In this document: positions 52,753-64,000 of the stretch, piece after piece | Position numbering within the stretch: the first letter of the stretch is position 1 | Layout: every line of letters starts with the position of its first letter | Source: Albula goreensis | Lineage: Eukaryota > Chordata > Actinopteri > Albuliformes > Albulidae | Direction: 5' to 3' | Assembly (NCBI GenBank): GCA_022829145.1 | Contig: CM040752.1 | Coordinates: 25,787,586 to 25,851,585 of the forward strand | DNA: 64,000 nt | Translations under genes and position numbers: made by a program | Notes under the pieces: generated by a model | Seen by the model: the letters and a program-made list of their open reading frames with translations, nothing else | The model's database searches: none | Told to the model about the DNA's origin: nothing

Positions 52753-55700
52753 CTGCACAACATACAAATACATACACAAGACCAGAGGTCAGCTATATGC
52801 TTTTTAAATTTGCATGGTCTGAGGCAGAGAAATTTGGGAAAGCAAGTTCTTATTATCATACTACACCATTCACACAGTTATAAAAAGAGATTACAGCTGT
52901 TGTAGACCTTTATTACAGCTGGGCCAGTAAAACTTAGCTCAAATCAAATTAAAGATCTACATGACAGACAAACAACACAGTGGACTGATTTTGATGTTTG
53001 AAGGTGTTATGTAAAATTCTATGATGATTTTCCAACAGCACAACCCCATACTACACAAAGAACTTAACCTAGTAAATAAATATTCCACAACATTCCTAAC
53101 ATTCCTAAATGCTTCACTGAACAGAATATAATTCTTACCTGTGAATGCTCCGCATGTGTTCATAACTCCTACAAGGCAAAATAAATTTGCAAATGCATAC
53201 ATAAATTACACACATCCATATGTTTCTAATTTAAAAAAAATATATGTTTTTAGGATAATACATTTTCCATGACAATTCAGTTACACTGAAAATGTCACAC
53301 TTCTTCAGAGCATTTCTCAGTTTCAGCGGCAAGCAGGTGCTCGAAAACACATGTATGCTCTCTTGGCAGAGGTTATCGTTACCTACAGTATTACTGGTAC
53401 CCTTGCTAAAGATAAGCGATATTACCAAAACTAATGTCCTGTTTGGTTCAATAGGAAAGGACCCCTACATTGAAGTACCCCCACATCTGTAGTTGAATGA
53501 TGGTTACTGGAGACTATAGGAAGTATTGAGCCTTTTTGTCTGTTTGCTTTTTGATTTGATTTTTGAAAAGCAATATGTAAATATAACCATTATTATCATC
53601 ATCATTATAATTAGTCTCCAGTGCAGATGTACTGACAGTGCTTACCGAACAGAGCTCCAGCGCAGGATGGGGCCAGGTCTTGCACATTCACAGACACCCC
53701 ACTGGGCAGGAAGACAACAGAGGAGTGAGTGCAGGAACATCAGCTCTGTCTTAAACATATATAGCATGGTGTGAAATGGTATATCACACCATGCTATACC
53801 ATCTAACTCAACAGCACCACCACACTACCCCAACATACAGACAAATGGTAGAAACAACAATTTCATCAAAGAATAGCTAAATCCAATTTCATTGATCACA
53901 CTTGGGAAAGCATCTAATTGTGCTGTGTTGTAAAGACTTTTCTGAGGGCTTACAGCATGCAGCTACAAATAAGTAGCAGTTTGACTGTAATCTGCAACTG
54001 AGAGGTCTTGATGGAGATTAAATGGGTTATAGTTGCTCCTGCTGCATATCTTCTGAGTAGCAATGGTGAGTAGCATGCAAGTGCAGGTACCTGTGGCTGA
54101 AGGTGGCCAGGCCCATGGTGGCTGACACAAATGCCACAGCTGTGGGAAAGGTGGTGGTGCCGCACAGGGACAGTGTGAAGATACTAGACACACCCATGGA
54201 GAAGAACTGGATGGGGAAGCAGCAGAAAAACACAGCTTTTGATTAACTATCAGGACAGGTCACATGTTACTGAATTGAGTCAAAAAGAGAGGGTGGTAAC
54301 CCCACAGGGCCAGTAATTACAGTTGTCATGAGACAAATCATAGCGATGTCGCAATGGTTTCTAGACAGGACAGTCCTGTTTGTTATAGCCAAAAGCCAGG
54401 TTAGAAGGCGCATACCTGCATTAGTTTCCTGACAGAGGCCGTGTCAAACCCTGCAACAGAGGTGGGAATAAGTGAGTTACGCCACTCAGATGAAACCTCA
54501 CAACTGACTTTTAACATACTTAGGCAAGCCAGGAAATGCTGTAGTGCTTTTACCCTGCCCAATGAGGTGATCCGAGAGACAGCCACTGAAGAGGGAGGAC
54601 GGGATTGCAACAAACCAAGGAATCACATTGAACACCCAGCCCTGTGAGGCAAAAACAAAACATTAGTGTATAATGCAAATATCTCAGTAGTTCCAAAGAA
54701 TAAGATGGGTTTACGGAAGACTGAAATTTATAGTAACAGGATTTCCTCTTATTTTCCCGCCTGAAGCCTCAGTCAATGAGCTATAAATGTCTGCAGTGAA
54801 TCACTACCAAATCAACTGAAAGGCTGAATTCTGCTACTACCTGTTATCCCTATGCATAACGCATCTTATTTCTGCTTTATTACAATGAAAAAATGCATTG
54901 CTTCTTTAATTCAGTCTGTCTAACCAATGGCTGCAATTTCCTTGGCAGGCTGCATCCACACGGAGAACTGAAACTCAGTGGGAGCAGGGTGTTTTTAAGG
55001 ACATGATTGTCTAAATAGTAACAGTGGTGCCCTCTGTTGGTAGCTATGTGGAAGCTCAGCCATACGACCACCATACAGCTCTCTGGAAAGCCATACAAAG
55101 ACACCATAGAACCTAAAATGCCTTTTTCCCCTGCATCTTTTCCACCTTGACTAAAAAGCATATATTATACTGCACCACTGACTGAAACTATTAAACGCTA
55201 TAAGAGGCTTCAGACATCTGTTGAAGAAGCTTTCTATTTTCAGAATGCAGGTACATTTTCACACTGTAACAGTTTTTGTATCTAACACAGCAAAAGAGCA
55301 GTTTATATGATTTTCTGCAAGGGATTAAATGTTACCTTGGCATCAGGAAAAGTGTCTTTGAAGAATGTTGGCAGCCACGACAACAGCGTGAAAAAAGTAC
55401 TGGCCGTGCAAAGATGCGTAATGATCACAGCACTGGTGGGAAAAGACATATAATACAATCATTCATGAAAAATAACTCCTGAATCTAAACTCTGGTATAG
55501 TACAATTTGCCTCTTCTTAACAAAATGTATAACATTTGATTCATATGACTCTCATCCTCCACCTCAGATCACAGCTACAGCTAGGCTTTTTAACGGAACA
55601 CTCACTTAAACAATTGCCAGACAAACCACTCACTTTCATCTTAAGGCAAACACACGCATATCAAAACCAGTTGCAGGACCGACAAATGAATCCGAACAGA

Positions 55701-58700
55701 ACAAAGAAAATAACCTCTAAAATCATAGCTAAATCCTTTACACGGGAGTAGAAGAGGCATTCCTACTTTTTCAACTTTCAAAATAGTGTTTAGAACACAG
55801 GATGATGGCAGTAACACGTCTCGATGCTCAGCTGACAGAGGGCAAGTACGTACATGAACACGATGAATACATGAAATCATAAAAATAATAATTAAGAGCA
55901 TGAATGCAAATACTTTTGGCATGACACAGGAGCGTGGTCGCAATTATCAGCTCTCGTCGAGCTGGTTATTACATGGATTGCTATGTCATCTGCAGATAGC
56001 ACAGAAATATTTCTGACATCTTTGGATACATTTCACCTTTTAGGTGTTCCTTTAGCTGGCAGCGGAACACAGTGACCCTCATTTAAAGTTGTTCTGGCCT
56101 TGTACAAATGTGGAAATGCTCTGACATTTATGTAATTCATTTTCGTTACACAGGAGGAATAAAACAGCAGATAATTCATGTCCTCGAGGGAAAAAGGGAA
56201 TTGCTTCATTTCAATTTCATTTAAATAAGGGACTCACTTAGATAGTCAAAATAAGCTGTAATTCTCTATGTATCGAAATGAGGCCCCAAGGGTAGTCACA
56301 AACCTCTGAGGTAGAGCTACACTCTGCACTGTCATCTTGTTCTGCTGCCTGACACTGTAACTGCACAATATACAGAGCGATGCCATGGACAAATGGAGCT
56401 TGTGAATTCTCTTTGCATTCACACACAAACATACAGCACATTGTCTGTGCTCTTATCTTACCACACAGCTGGCTGCTTGAACAAGCGTAGCCAGTGTCTC
56501 TTTGACAGTTTAGGCTGAGCTCCACCACTTCCCAAGGACTCCAACGTGATGATGGGACCTGGAGATTCATGAAGGCAAACATCAAGTCTTAAAATCAAAA
56601 ATAATATTTTACACAGGCCCAATAAAATAGTTCAGGAAAAAAACACAGACCATATCGGTATCATATCCATAACACATCCTGAACCACTAGTGCACACTCA
56701 TAAGCCCCTCAAAATATTACAAAATAGAAAAAAGGTTTCATGAGGCAGAATACAAAAACAAGGAGTACAGAAATGTTTTTGCATTTGAAAAACATATTTA
56801 TGTGCATCAATATGAGCCACAAGAAAACACAAATGCACAAAGACACAGGCCTACCTTCTCCTTTCAGAAGATACTTCCACATACAGTAGGCCCAAAGCAC
56901 AGACAGAAGTCCTGACACATAGAATACACTCTCCCAACCATACAGATCCAGCATCAGCGAGCCAGCACCACCAATCACCAAAGTCCTGAGAAAAACACCA
57001 GCAAGTACACATTTTATTGATTTTTTTTTCTGTTTCAGTGAAAGAGAAGATCGAACACTAAGAACACTAACACTAAAAAAGAAAACACTTACAGTCAGCC
57101 AGACCTACTCACCCCAAGTAAGATCCACTACCTACAGTGCTCATCAGAAAGCCTCTCTCACTTTCAATAACCTTCTGTGAGCAAAGACTGGCCAGTGAAG
57201 GGTAGTGAACACCTGAGACAAAAGAATACAAGTGAATATTCTTGATACTCATCCAAAGCTATGTTTGATAAACTGTAGCAAATACTTCACCCATGATTGC
57301 AAACCCAGTTCTTTCCCCTGGCTGTTGCTCCCGCAATAACATTGCTCCCACTCTAAACTAATGCAATACCCACAATCTGACAAGGCTGAGGTTTACTCCA
57401 ATCAAGAAATCTGTAAGATATTCCTATTAGTAACCTTCCAATCGTGTGTGCTCTGACCAAGAATGGCATTATTGTCCTTGCACTTCATGCTGATCTTAAT
57501 TTTAGTACTGATGGAAGCACAGGTAACTGTATCCACATGTTTGTGAGAACAGCGAGAGTGACATAAGCTCAACTGACAACCGAGTCAACATGAGTAATAC
57601 AGGTGAAAACCCCATAAGTCAGACCAACACCAGACCTATATTCAAGGTTCTGAGTACCCCACACCTTGGTTCTTTTGCTCCTACCCCCAGGTCCCTCATT
57701 TTTCGGCCTCCATCCCTCCTCCCCCCTTGGTCAGGCTTGTCGCCTTCTCACCTTGCAGCAGCCCCATGAGGAACCTGGCCAGCGTCATGGAAACAATGGG
57801 CTGGGAGCAGAGGCGGGCCAGAACAGGGGTAAAAGCTGTCATAGCACCCCAGGCAGCAGCAGAGAGCAGAAGGACCTTCTCACCACCCACCCTGAAACAG
57901 GTATGCAAAGCTTTCCTCAGCCAGTTCAAATACTCATGCCCCAATGTAATCGGCAACGTGGGAACACTTTAGCTTTACATGTTTGATTATACAGGGGATA
58001 TCCCAAAAATTGTGCATCCTTAGTAGCCTTCACATGGTGTTTGTCACCCAACACTTCAAATGTGAAAGCAACTATATTGTTAATTTTTTCTAACAGTCCT
58101 TTATTGCACTTTTTTTTAGAATTAGCACATTTACATGAATACAGCTGCAGGAGGTCAAAAACTCAAGAATTACATTTCTACAAGCCAGGCCTACTTTTTT
58201 GATGTATACTAAGCCATAAAAAAGGATGCAAAACAAATGAGGGTACCATCCCTACTACCTGCTTTGGTATCCAGGGACGGTATCCTTTTACAACCGGATA
58301 CTGAGGCATGAATAATCCCTTTAGCAAACAAGTAAATTAAATTCTACATTATCTTCCTTGTTTGCCAACACCAAAGTTCCACGCTGTCATTGCAGTTGAC
58401 AGACCATATGTCATATTACCACATAAACATTCAATCATTTTGGAATGCTTATTTATGTAAAAACCATAATTACGCACAACACCTATAACAGTTCTGTTTC
58501 AAAGAAGGAAAGCAACTTCCGAAAGTTTTATATGAAACTGTCCAAGGTTAGCTCGAACACTCTTAAACGGAAGGTCTAAACAAAGTTCAAGCACTACTGC
58601 AGCTGTCAGAAGCCTTCCTGTCCTCCAGACTCACCTGTCGCTGACGTAGCCCCCAAGGACCTGGGTAAAGCAGTAGCCCCAAAAGAAGCTGCCCAGCACC

Positions 58701-60538
58701 ATGCCTGACTCGCTCTTGCTCCATTTGAACTGGTCTGCCATGGTCACGGCACAGATCGGCATGGCAACCCGAGCGCAGTAAAGCAGGCAGGTCCCAAGCA
58801 GAAGAACCACGGTCCATATCCGTGCTAGTGGTCTGTTGACATGGAAAGAGTTAAACATAAGTGCACTGAGTTCTACAAAGCACAAACTGAAACTAGAAAC
58901 AGATTCATTTGACTGACATCCTCTGTGATATTAATGCAAAAGTTGTGATAAAAGATAAAGAGTATTCCTACAAAAAGCATATCCAGTTAATACAATTATT
59001 ATTCAGTTTTATTTATATATGAAAAAATACATTCATCTCCAAAGTTGTATTGACAGAGTACTTGATTACTAAGTATTACACTGCCCATAAAAAATTAATG
59101 GTTTTTACAAGGCTGATTCATAAACATTTTCTAGACAAAACTTTCACCTTTAACAAAGTAGAATATTACACCACATATAAATATGCAAATGCAACCTCAA
59201 GTGAATTGGGCATTAAGAAAGACGAATAATTGCAGCTATCTGAGTCCTCTGTTGTCCTAAAGCCAACTCTAGTTTCCCATTAGCCCTCATGTATGATATA
59301 TGATTTTATTATACCAAAAGTTTATATTTGATTTATATTTTATGTCAGTACTATAAGTAACTGTAATTTGAATAGTAAAGAAATCATTCATAAAGAAATT
59401 CATGAATATTGTAAATAACAATCTACAGACACTGACACTACAATTTTACAGTAAACTCCCTCTAAAAGACCCTGAAACAAACAGATGTTACAGATAGACC
59501 ATAGATGAATATGCTGGTTTCCTGTTGTTTTACATGTCTGTATGTGATCAGACTTCATTGATTAACATGTATCAAGTCTTCGAATGTTTCAATTGGATCT
59601 TCTATAAATTATGTTACGCTTTCAACAGTGGCTTTCATTTGAAGAAATAGTCCTAACACTGGACACAGTTGCAGCGCTCTACCGGAATCATTCTTCAAAC
59701 ATTCTTTCAAATTCTGTGACTTCAGCTAACCAACACAACTGGAAATGTAAGTTCCTAAGGTGGCTACCTAGGGAAAACACTATTTTTAAGAAGTCTATTC
59801 ATCAAGTAGTTATAGTAAATAACAAGGCGTTTTACTAAGAGCGCTACCAACGTAACGGTACTATCGACAGATTTTGTGGGCCACAGCTGAGCAGTTGGCA
59901 AGTCGCAAATCTAAATCTTGATTTAAGCGTATCATAACGGCGTTCTAGTATACTGGCTCACTAAAGTTGGCCAATTAGTCAATCTATTTTGTATTAAGCA
60001 GCAATTACTTTTTGTATGAAGTTCATTATCAATCTTCTTGACCATTCTCTACAAAGGTGACTAATGGATCTTATAACTGCTAGTAGTCAAACCTGACTTG
60101 CAAAGGATCAACAAGCCTAAATAAAAAATCCAGATGCCATTAAACTTCTACAGCTTTCTACTACCGGTACTGTTTTGGTACCTAAATGTGTTAGCTGTTA
60201 TCATAGTCAATGACATAAAATAAGACCTGCTAGTTACACAGCAAATGTTCACTCAAAGTTGGGTGGTTTGTTAGTGTGTAGGAGCCAAATTAACAAGTTA
60301 AACCGTACTGAATCGCGATAACCTTATCCAGCTGTTTCACACAGAAAAGATATTTGAAATAACGGTAACGTTAGCTAGCCGGCTATTGAGGTACCTAATG
60401 TACTTACCTCGACCAATTCGAATTCGATTCTGTCCACTTCCTCTGAGACCCAAGTGTCCCAAAATTGTCTGGAGGGTTATCTTTGAGATTTGCCAAATCC
60501 AAATTGGAGTTCTTTCCATGTTTTTGTAAAATTGCCAT
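52576..60538 (-). CDS. slc17a9: Vesicular nucleotide transporter (VNUT), 13 coding exons
   Basis: SLC17 family, major facilitator fold with 12 membrane helices; it uses the membrane potential to load ATP and other nucleotides into secretory vesicles. Coding exons (minus strand): 60538-60408, 58832-58635, 57891-57752, 57212-57113, 56985-56855, 56558-56462, 55432-55336, 54641-54554, 54450-54416, 54206-54091, 53701-53646, 53168-53139, 52752-52576. All introns are GT-AG and every phase agrees. Landmarks: LLLGTCLLYCAR (helix 1), SSFFWGY-type GSFFWGYCFTQ (helix 2), GGYVSDR loop, and TLARFLMGLLQG with Arg149, matching the essential human Arg119. The ATG at 60538 is chosen because it alone joins exon 2 in frame; the ATG at 60519 is in another frame. 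The last exon lacks two bases (near 52682-52686) relative to the family. As read the protein is 450 residues ending at a stop at 52621-52619; the family frame would give 465 and end at 52576. Confidence 0.95.
53139..53168 (-). CDS. slc17a9: slc17a9 coding exon 12 (30-base microexon)
   Basis: Encodes VMNTCGAFT (398-406) between split Gly codons, matching human GVANTAGALAG. Both ends are phase 1 and the length is divisible by three, so skipping would keep the frame and remove ten residues of helix 11. Confidence 0.9.
53646..53701 (-). CDS. slc17a9: slc17a9 coding exon 11
   Basis: A 56-base exon for residues 378-396: SGVSVNVQDLAPSCAGALF, almost identical to human SGISVNIQDLAPSCAGFLF, the most conserved stretch of the C-terminal half. 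Confidence 0.95.
53760..53798. repeat. Perfect 15-bp inverted repeat in slc17a9 intron 10
   Basis: TATAGCATGGTGTGA (53760-53774) and its exact reverse complement (53784-53798) flank a 9-base loop, so transcripts from either strand could form a short hairpin. It is too short for a typical microRNA precursor and may be a remnant of a small inverted-repeat element. Confidence 0.75.
54091..54206 (-). CDS. slc17a9: slc17a9 coding exon 10 (helices 9-10)
   Basis: Residues 340-377: FFSMGVSSIFTLSLCG (helix 9) and PTAVAFVSATMGLATFSH (helix 10). Confidence 0.94.
54416..54450 (-). CDS. slc17a9: slc17a9 coding exon 9 (short)
   Basis: A 35-base exon for residues 328-339, GFDTASVRKLMQ, matching human GYRAITVRKLMQ. 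The flanking AG and GT and the phases agree. Confidence 0.92.
54554..54641 (-). CDS. slc17a9: slc17a9 coding exon 8 (helix 8)
   Basis: Residues 299-327: GWVFNVIPWFVAIPSSLFSG followed by CLSDHLIGQ, matching human GWIFNVVPWLVAIPASLFSG. Confidence 0.95.
55336..55432 (-). CDS. slc17a9: slc17a9 coding exon 7 (helix 7)
   Basis: Residues 266-298. It encodes helix 7 and TFFTLLSWLPTFFKDTFPDA, strongly conserved with human FFILLSWLPTFFEETFPDAK. The split codon at the exon 6/7 joint reads Cys266 where human has Trp. Confidence 0.95.
56462..56558 (-). CDS. slc17a9: slc17a9 coding exon 6 (central loop)
   Basis: Residues 234-265: the cytosolic central loop, GPIITLESLGSGGAQPK, then WLRLFKQPAV, aligning with human WRRLFRKPAVW. 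Confidence 0.9.
56855..56985 (-). CDS. slc17a9: slc17a9 coding exon 5 (helices 5-6)
   Basis: Residues 190-233. TLVIGGAGSLMLDLYGWES matches the helix 5 region and VFYVSGLLSVLWAYCMWKYL is helix 6. Confidence 0.95.
57113..57212 (-). CDS. slc17a9: slc17a9 coding exon 4 (helix 4-5 region)
   Basis: Residues 157-189, reading GVHYPSLASLCSQKV, then ESERGFLMSTVGSGSYLG. It corresponds to human GVYFPALTSLLSQKVRESER. Confidence 0.95.
57752..57891 (-). CDS. slc17a9: slc17a9 coding exon 3 (helices 3-4)
   Basis: Residues 110-156. VLLLSAAAWGAMTAFTPVLA is helix 3. SMTLARFLMGLLQ begins helix 4 and carries Arg149, the counterpart of the Arg required for chloride-dependent ATP uptake in mammalian VNUT. Confidence 0.97.
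58635..58832 (-). CDS. slc17a9: slc17a9 coding exon 2 (helices 1-2)
   Basis: Residues 44-109. IWTVVLLLGTCLLYCARVAM is helix 1 and GMVLGSFFWGYCFTQVLGG is helix 2, with the first part of the MFS loop motif GGYVSDR. Confidence 0.97.
58833..60407 (-). other. slc17a9: slc17a9 intron 1
   Basis: The largest intron of the gene (about 1.6 kb), AT-rich, with GTAAGT donor and CAACAG acceptor. I see no embedded gene, and the 75-residue plus-strand frame inside it has no recognisable features. Confidence 0.8.
60408..60538 (-). CDS. slc17a9: slc17a9 coding exon 1
   Basis: Residues 1-43 plus two bases: a hydrophilic cytosolic N-terminus starting MAILQKHGK and ending SNSNWS, with donor AG|GTAAGT. The tail is less conserved than the rest and about 30 residues longer than in human. 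Confidence 0.88.
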
Positions 60539-61530
60539 TCAATGAGAGGTGTTTCTATTTGCGACCGGTTTAACCCTGCAGCCTAAAAATTCAAGCAGTT
60601 CGAGGACGCTTGGGGGAAAATAAGGACGATTTGGTCCAGAAGACATGCAGTATCATCTCTTTTTAAATAGGTTAGCTGGCTACATCAAATTCAGTCAGAC
60701 CCAGGAAAGATGAACCAAGTATGGGCGTAGGTGAGAGAACTACAGAACAGTCAAGCTTGTATTTTCCTGCTTCTGGGAGTGTTGATCCACGTGTCAGTTT
60801 TTTTTTTTCAGCCACGCACTTCTTCCTGCCAACGTTTGCTTAAATCAGGAAGTAAAATCATGTAGCCCCATCCAAAGCAACAGACAAGACACCAAAAAAA
60901 CAGGTCTGTCATCACCTTGCATTACCCCATGAAAGACAAAAATGTCAGTCACCATGACTGTGCAAGGTAGCAGCTGTCCGGTCAGAATACCCCTGCGAAT
61001 TCAAAGGGTAGCAAGCTAACGTCACGACGTATTGTTAAGAGATCGAATACCTTTTTGACGCGCTCTAGATAAAACCATTTATCTGCGATACAACTCGTTT
61101 TTAAGTTAATTTTGACACACAAGCGTCAACAAAACGTTTTTCTATCCATTCACCATATAAAATCATCGTTTAAAGGATGCTCCGCTCATTTCGCGTGGCC
61201 AATGCAGGGAAATTCTATGGATGTATTTGTTATGAGCCCGCATGCCTGCTTGATACGTACCTAGAATGAAGTAAGATTCTTGAAATATGCAGCGGCGCCC
61301 AGTGTTGGCATTATGTAAGATTCTGCAGTCAGCAGCCACGAACAATGCACACTATTTATACAAAACTAAAAAAAAAAATTAGTGATTTCCCTCCTTCACA
61401 GAAAAAAAAAAAAACATATGTTGTTCTCCATGGTATCTATTTGAATACTCGCAATGATAACCACCACAGCTGTAAAATACAGGCTTTTCAGTGAACAGGC
61501 TTAGGTGCGCTTTAACTACATAAATCACCG
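60539..61530 (-). promoter_or_regulatory. slc17a9: Probable slc17a9 promoter and 5' leader
   Basis: The roughly 1 kb between the slc17a9 start and the likely end of gid8 transcripts, with scattered CpGs (for example 60560-60615 and 61015-61070) but no strong island. The transcription start is not determined. Confidence 0.4.
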
Positions 61531-61534
61531 CAGA

Positions 61535-62389
61535 ATTGTTTGTCAAAAGAATCCTTTATTTCATACCTGTAAATCTGACTGCAATAACCTTCACTACTGA
61601 CGCTGCATGTATTACATTCTCTGCAATCACTTTGTATATACAGTATATTATTATAGAAGGAACTTAATAAACTGCCGTAGAAAACAATTTATAAACGAAA
61701 TACTGCAATGCACTTACAACGTATCTGAACATTACAGGGCATAAGCAGTTCCACTGTGCCCTTTATTACAAATATTCCAAAAAAATCTTGCATGCTTATG
61801 TTCAGCAATAGCTAAACTGATTATGCAGGTCTGAACAAATGACATATTTGCCCTCCCATCATGCTTTTTGACCAATGTGAATGAGACTAAAGCTACAGCC
61901 ATTCACATGTCACATGACACATTGATCCTACAAAAGCAGAACACTGAAGCATAAACATGTAGTACCCCTTTACCAAAGGGCCTAATTTAGGCTTAAATAC
62001 ATAATAGTGTTTCTGTATAACCTCACCCTTAACCACTTCCTGCTGACATGAAACCAGTGGCTTTTAAATGATGGTGTGAAGCAATTATGATACAAAAAGT
62101 GAACAGTGATATTAACTATTGAGTTTTCTATAAATATAACAAACAGTAGCTTTAATTAATACAACTTCAAAATCTGAAAATGCAAGGTTTAGATTTTGGA
62201 CAGTCTTCCTGGCTTCACTTAAAAATTCAACCATACAGTTTCTCACAACAGTGGAATTAAAATCTCTCTTAAGCAACAAAAAATATGCATGTATGTATAT
62301 GTTTCAGTCACTGACTGATTATAAATAGGAAGAAAAAGCTTAGGTGTCCTTATGGTTGTCTCCACAGTGCACATGTACCAGTCTGCAGT
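61535..62389 (-). other. gid8: Probable gid8 3' untranslated region
   Basis: AT-rich sequence after the gid8 stop. Minus-strand AATAAA signals fall at 61762-61767 and 61555-61560 (plus TTTATT), giving a 3'UTR of about 620-850 bases. Confidence 0.55.

Positions 62390-64000
<1,611 letters not shown>

Noticed and set aside
54880-55161. 93-residue minus-strand frame inside slc17a9
   Set aside because: Lies in intron 7 between exons whose phases already join perfectly; not an exon.
60337-60519. ATG at 60519 as the slc17a9 start
   Set aside because: Leaves one base at the donor, and exon 2 would then read into a stop at once; the frame from 60538 continues into the conserved protein.

Overview
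This window is vertebrate nuclear DNA, most likely from a ray-finned fish. It has intron-containing genes with GT-AG junctions, many CA/GT, AT and ATT microsatellites, and no bacterial gene organisation. I recognise three protein genes: bhlhe23 (+), slc17a9 (-) and the 3' part of gid8 (-). The order and relative orientation match human 20q13.33 (GID8, SLC17A9, BHLHE23) read in reverse, so this is an ancient conserved neighbourhood.

Layout. Positions 1-7600 are AT-rich intergenic DNA. The single-exon bHLH transcription factor bhlhe23 lies at 8009-8692, with a probable promoter just upstream and a poly(A) signal at 9172. From about 9.2 to 51.5 kb I find no supportable gene. This ~42-kb stretch mixes microsatellites and low-complexity DNA with blocks of balanced, homeodomain-motif-rich sequence that look like cis-regulatory elements. 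It also holds an isolated CpG island at 39.29-39.66 kb. From 52.6 to 60.5 kb slc17a9 (vesicular nucleotide transporter, VNUT) occupies 13 coding exons on the minus strand. I assembled it with every splice phase in agreement up to the last exon. About 1.8 kb further on, the last two coding exons of gid8 (CTLH/GID ubiquitin-ligase subunit) run off the right edge.

The three genes do not form a pathway. bhlhe23 is a developmental regulator of retina and brain, and the desert probably serves it. slc17a9 loads ATP into secretory vesicles and gid8 is housekeeping; they sit in the same orientation as tandem neighbours. The most concrete anomaly is a 2-base loss in the last slc17a9 exon, which shifts the frame and replaces the end of the transporter. 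It is either an assembly error or a real damaging allele. I see no intact mobile element, CRISPR array or recognisable RNA gene, and no sign of a wholly new multi-gene system. The regulatory-element calls rest on sequence character alone and carry low confidence.
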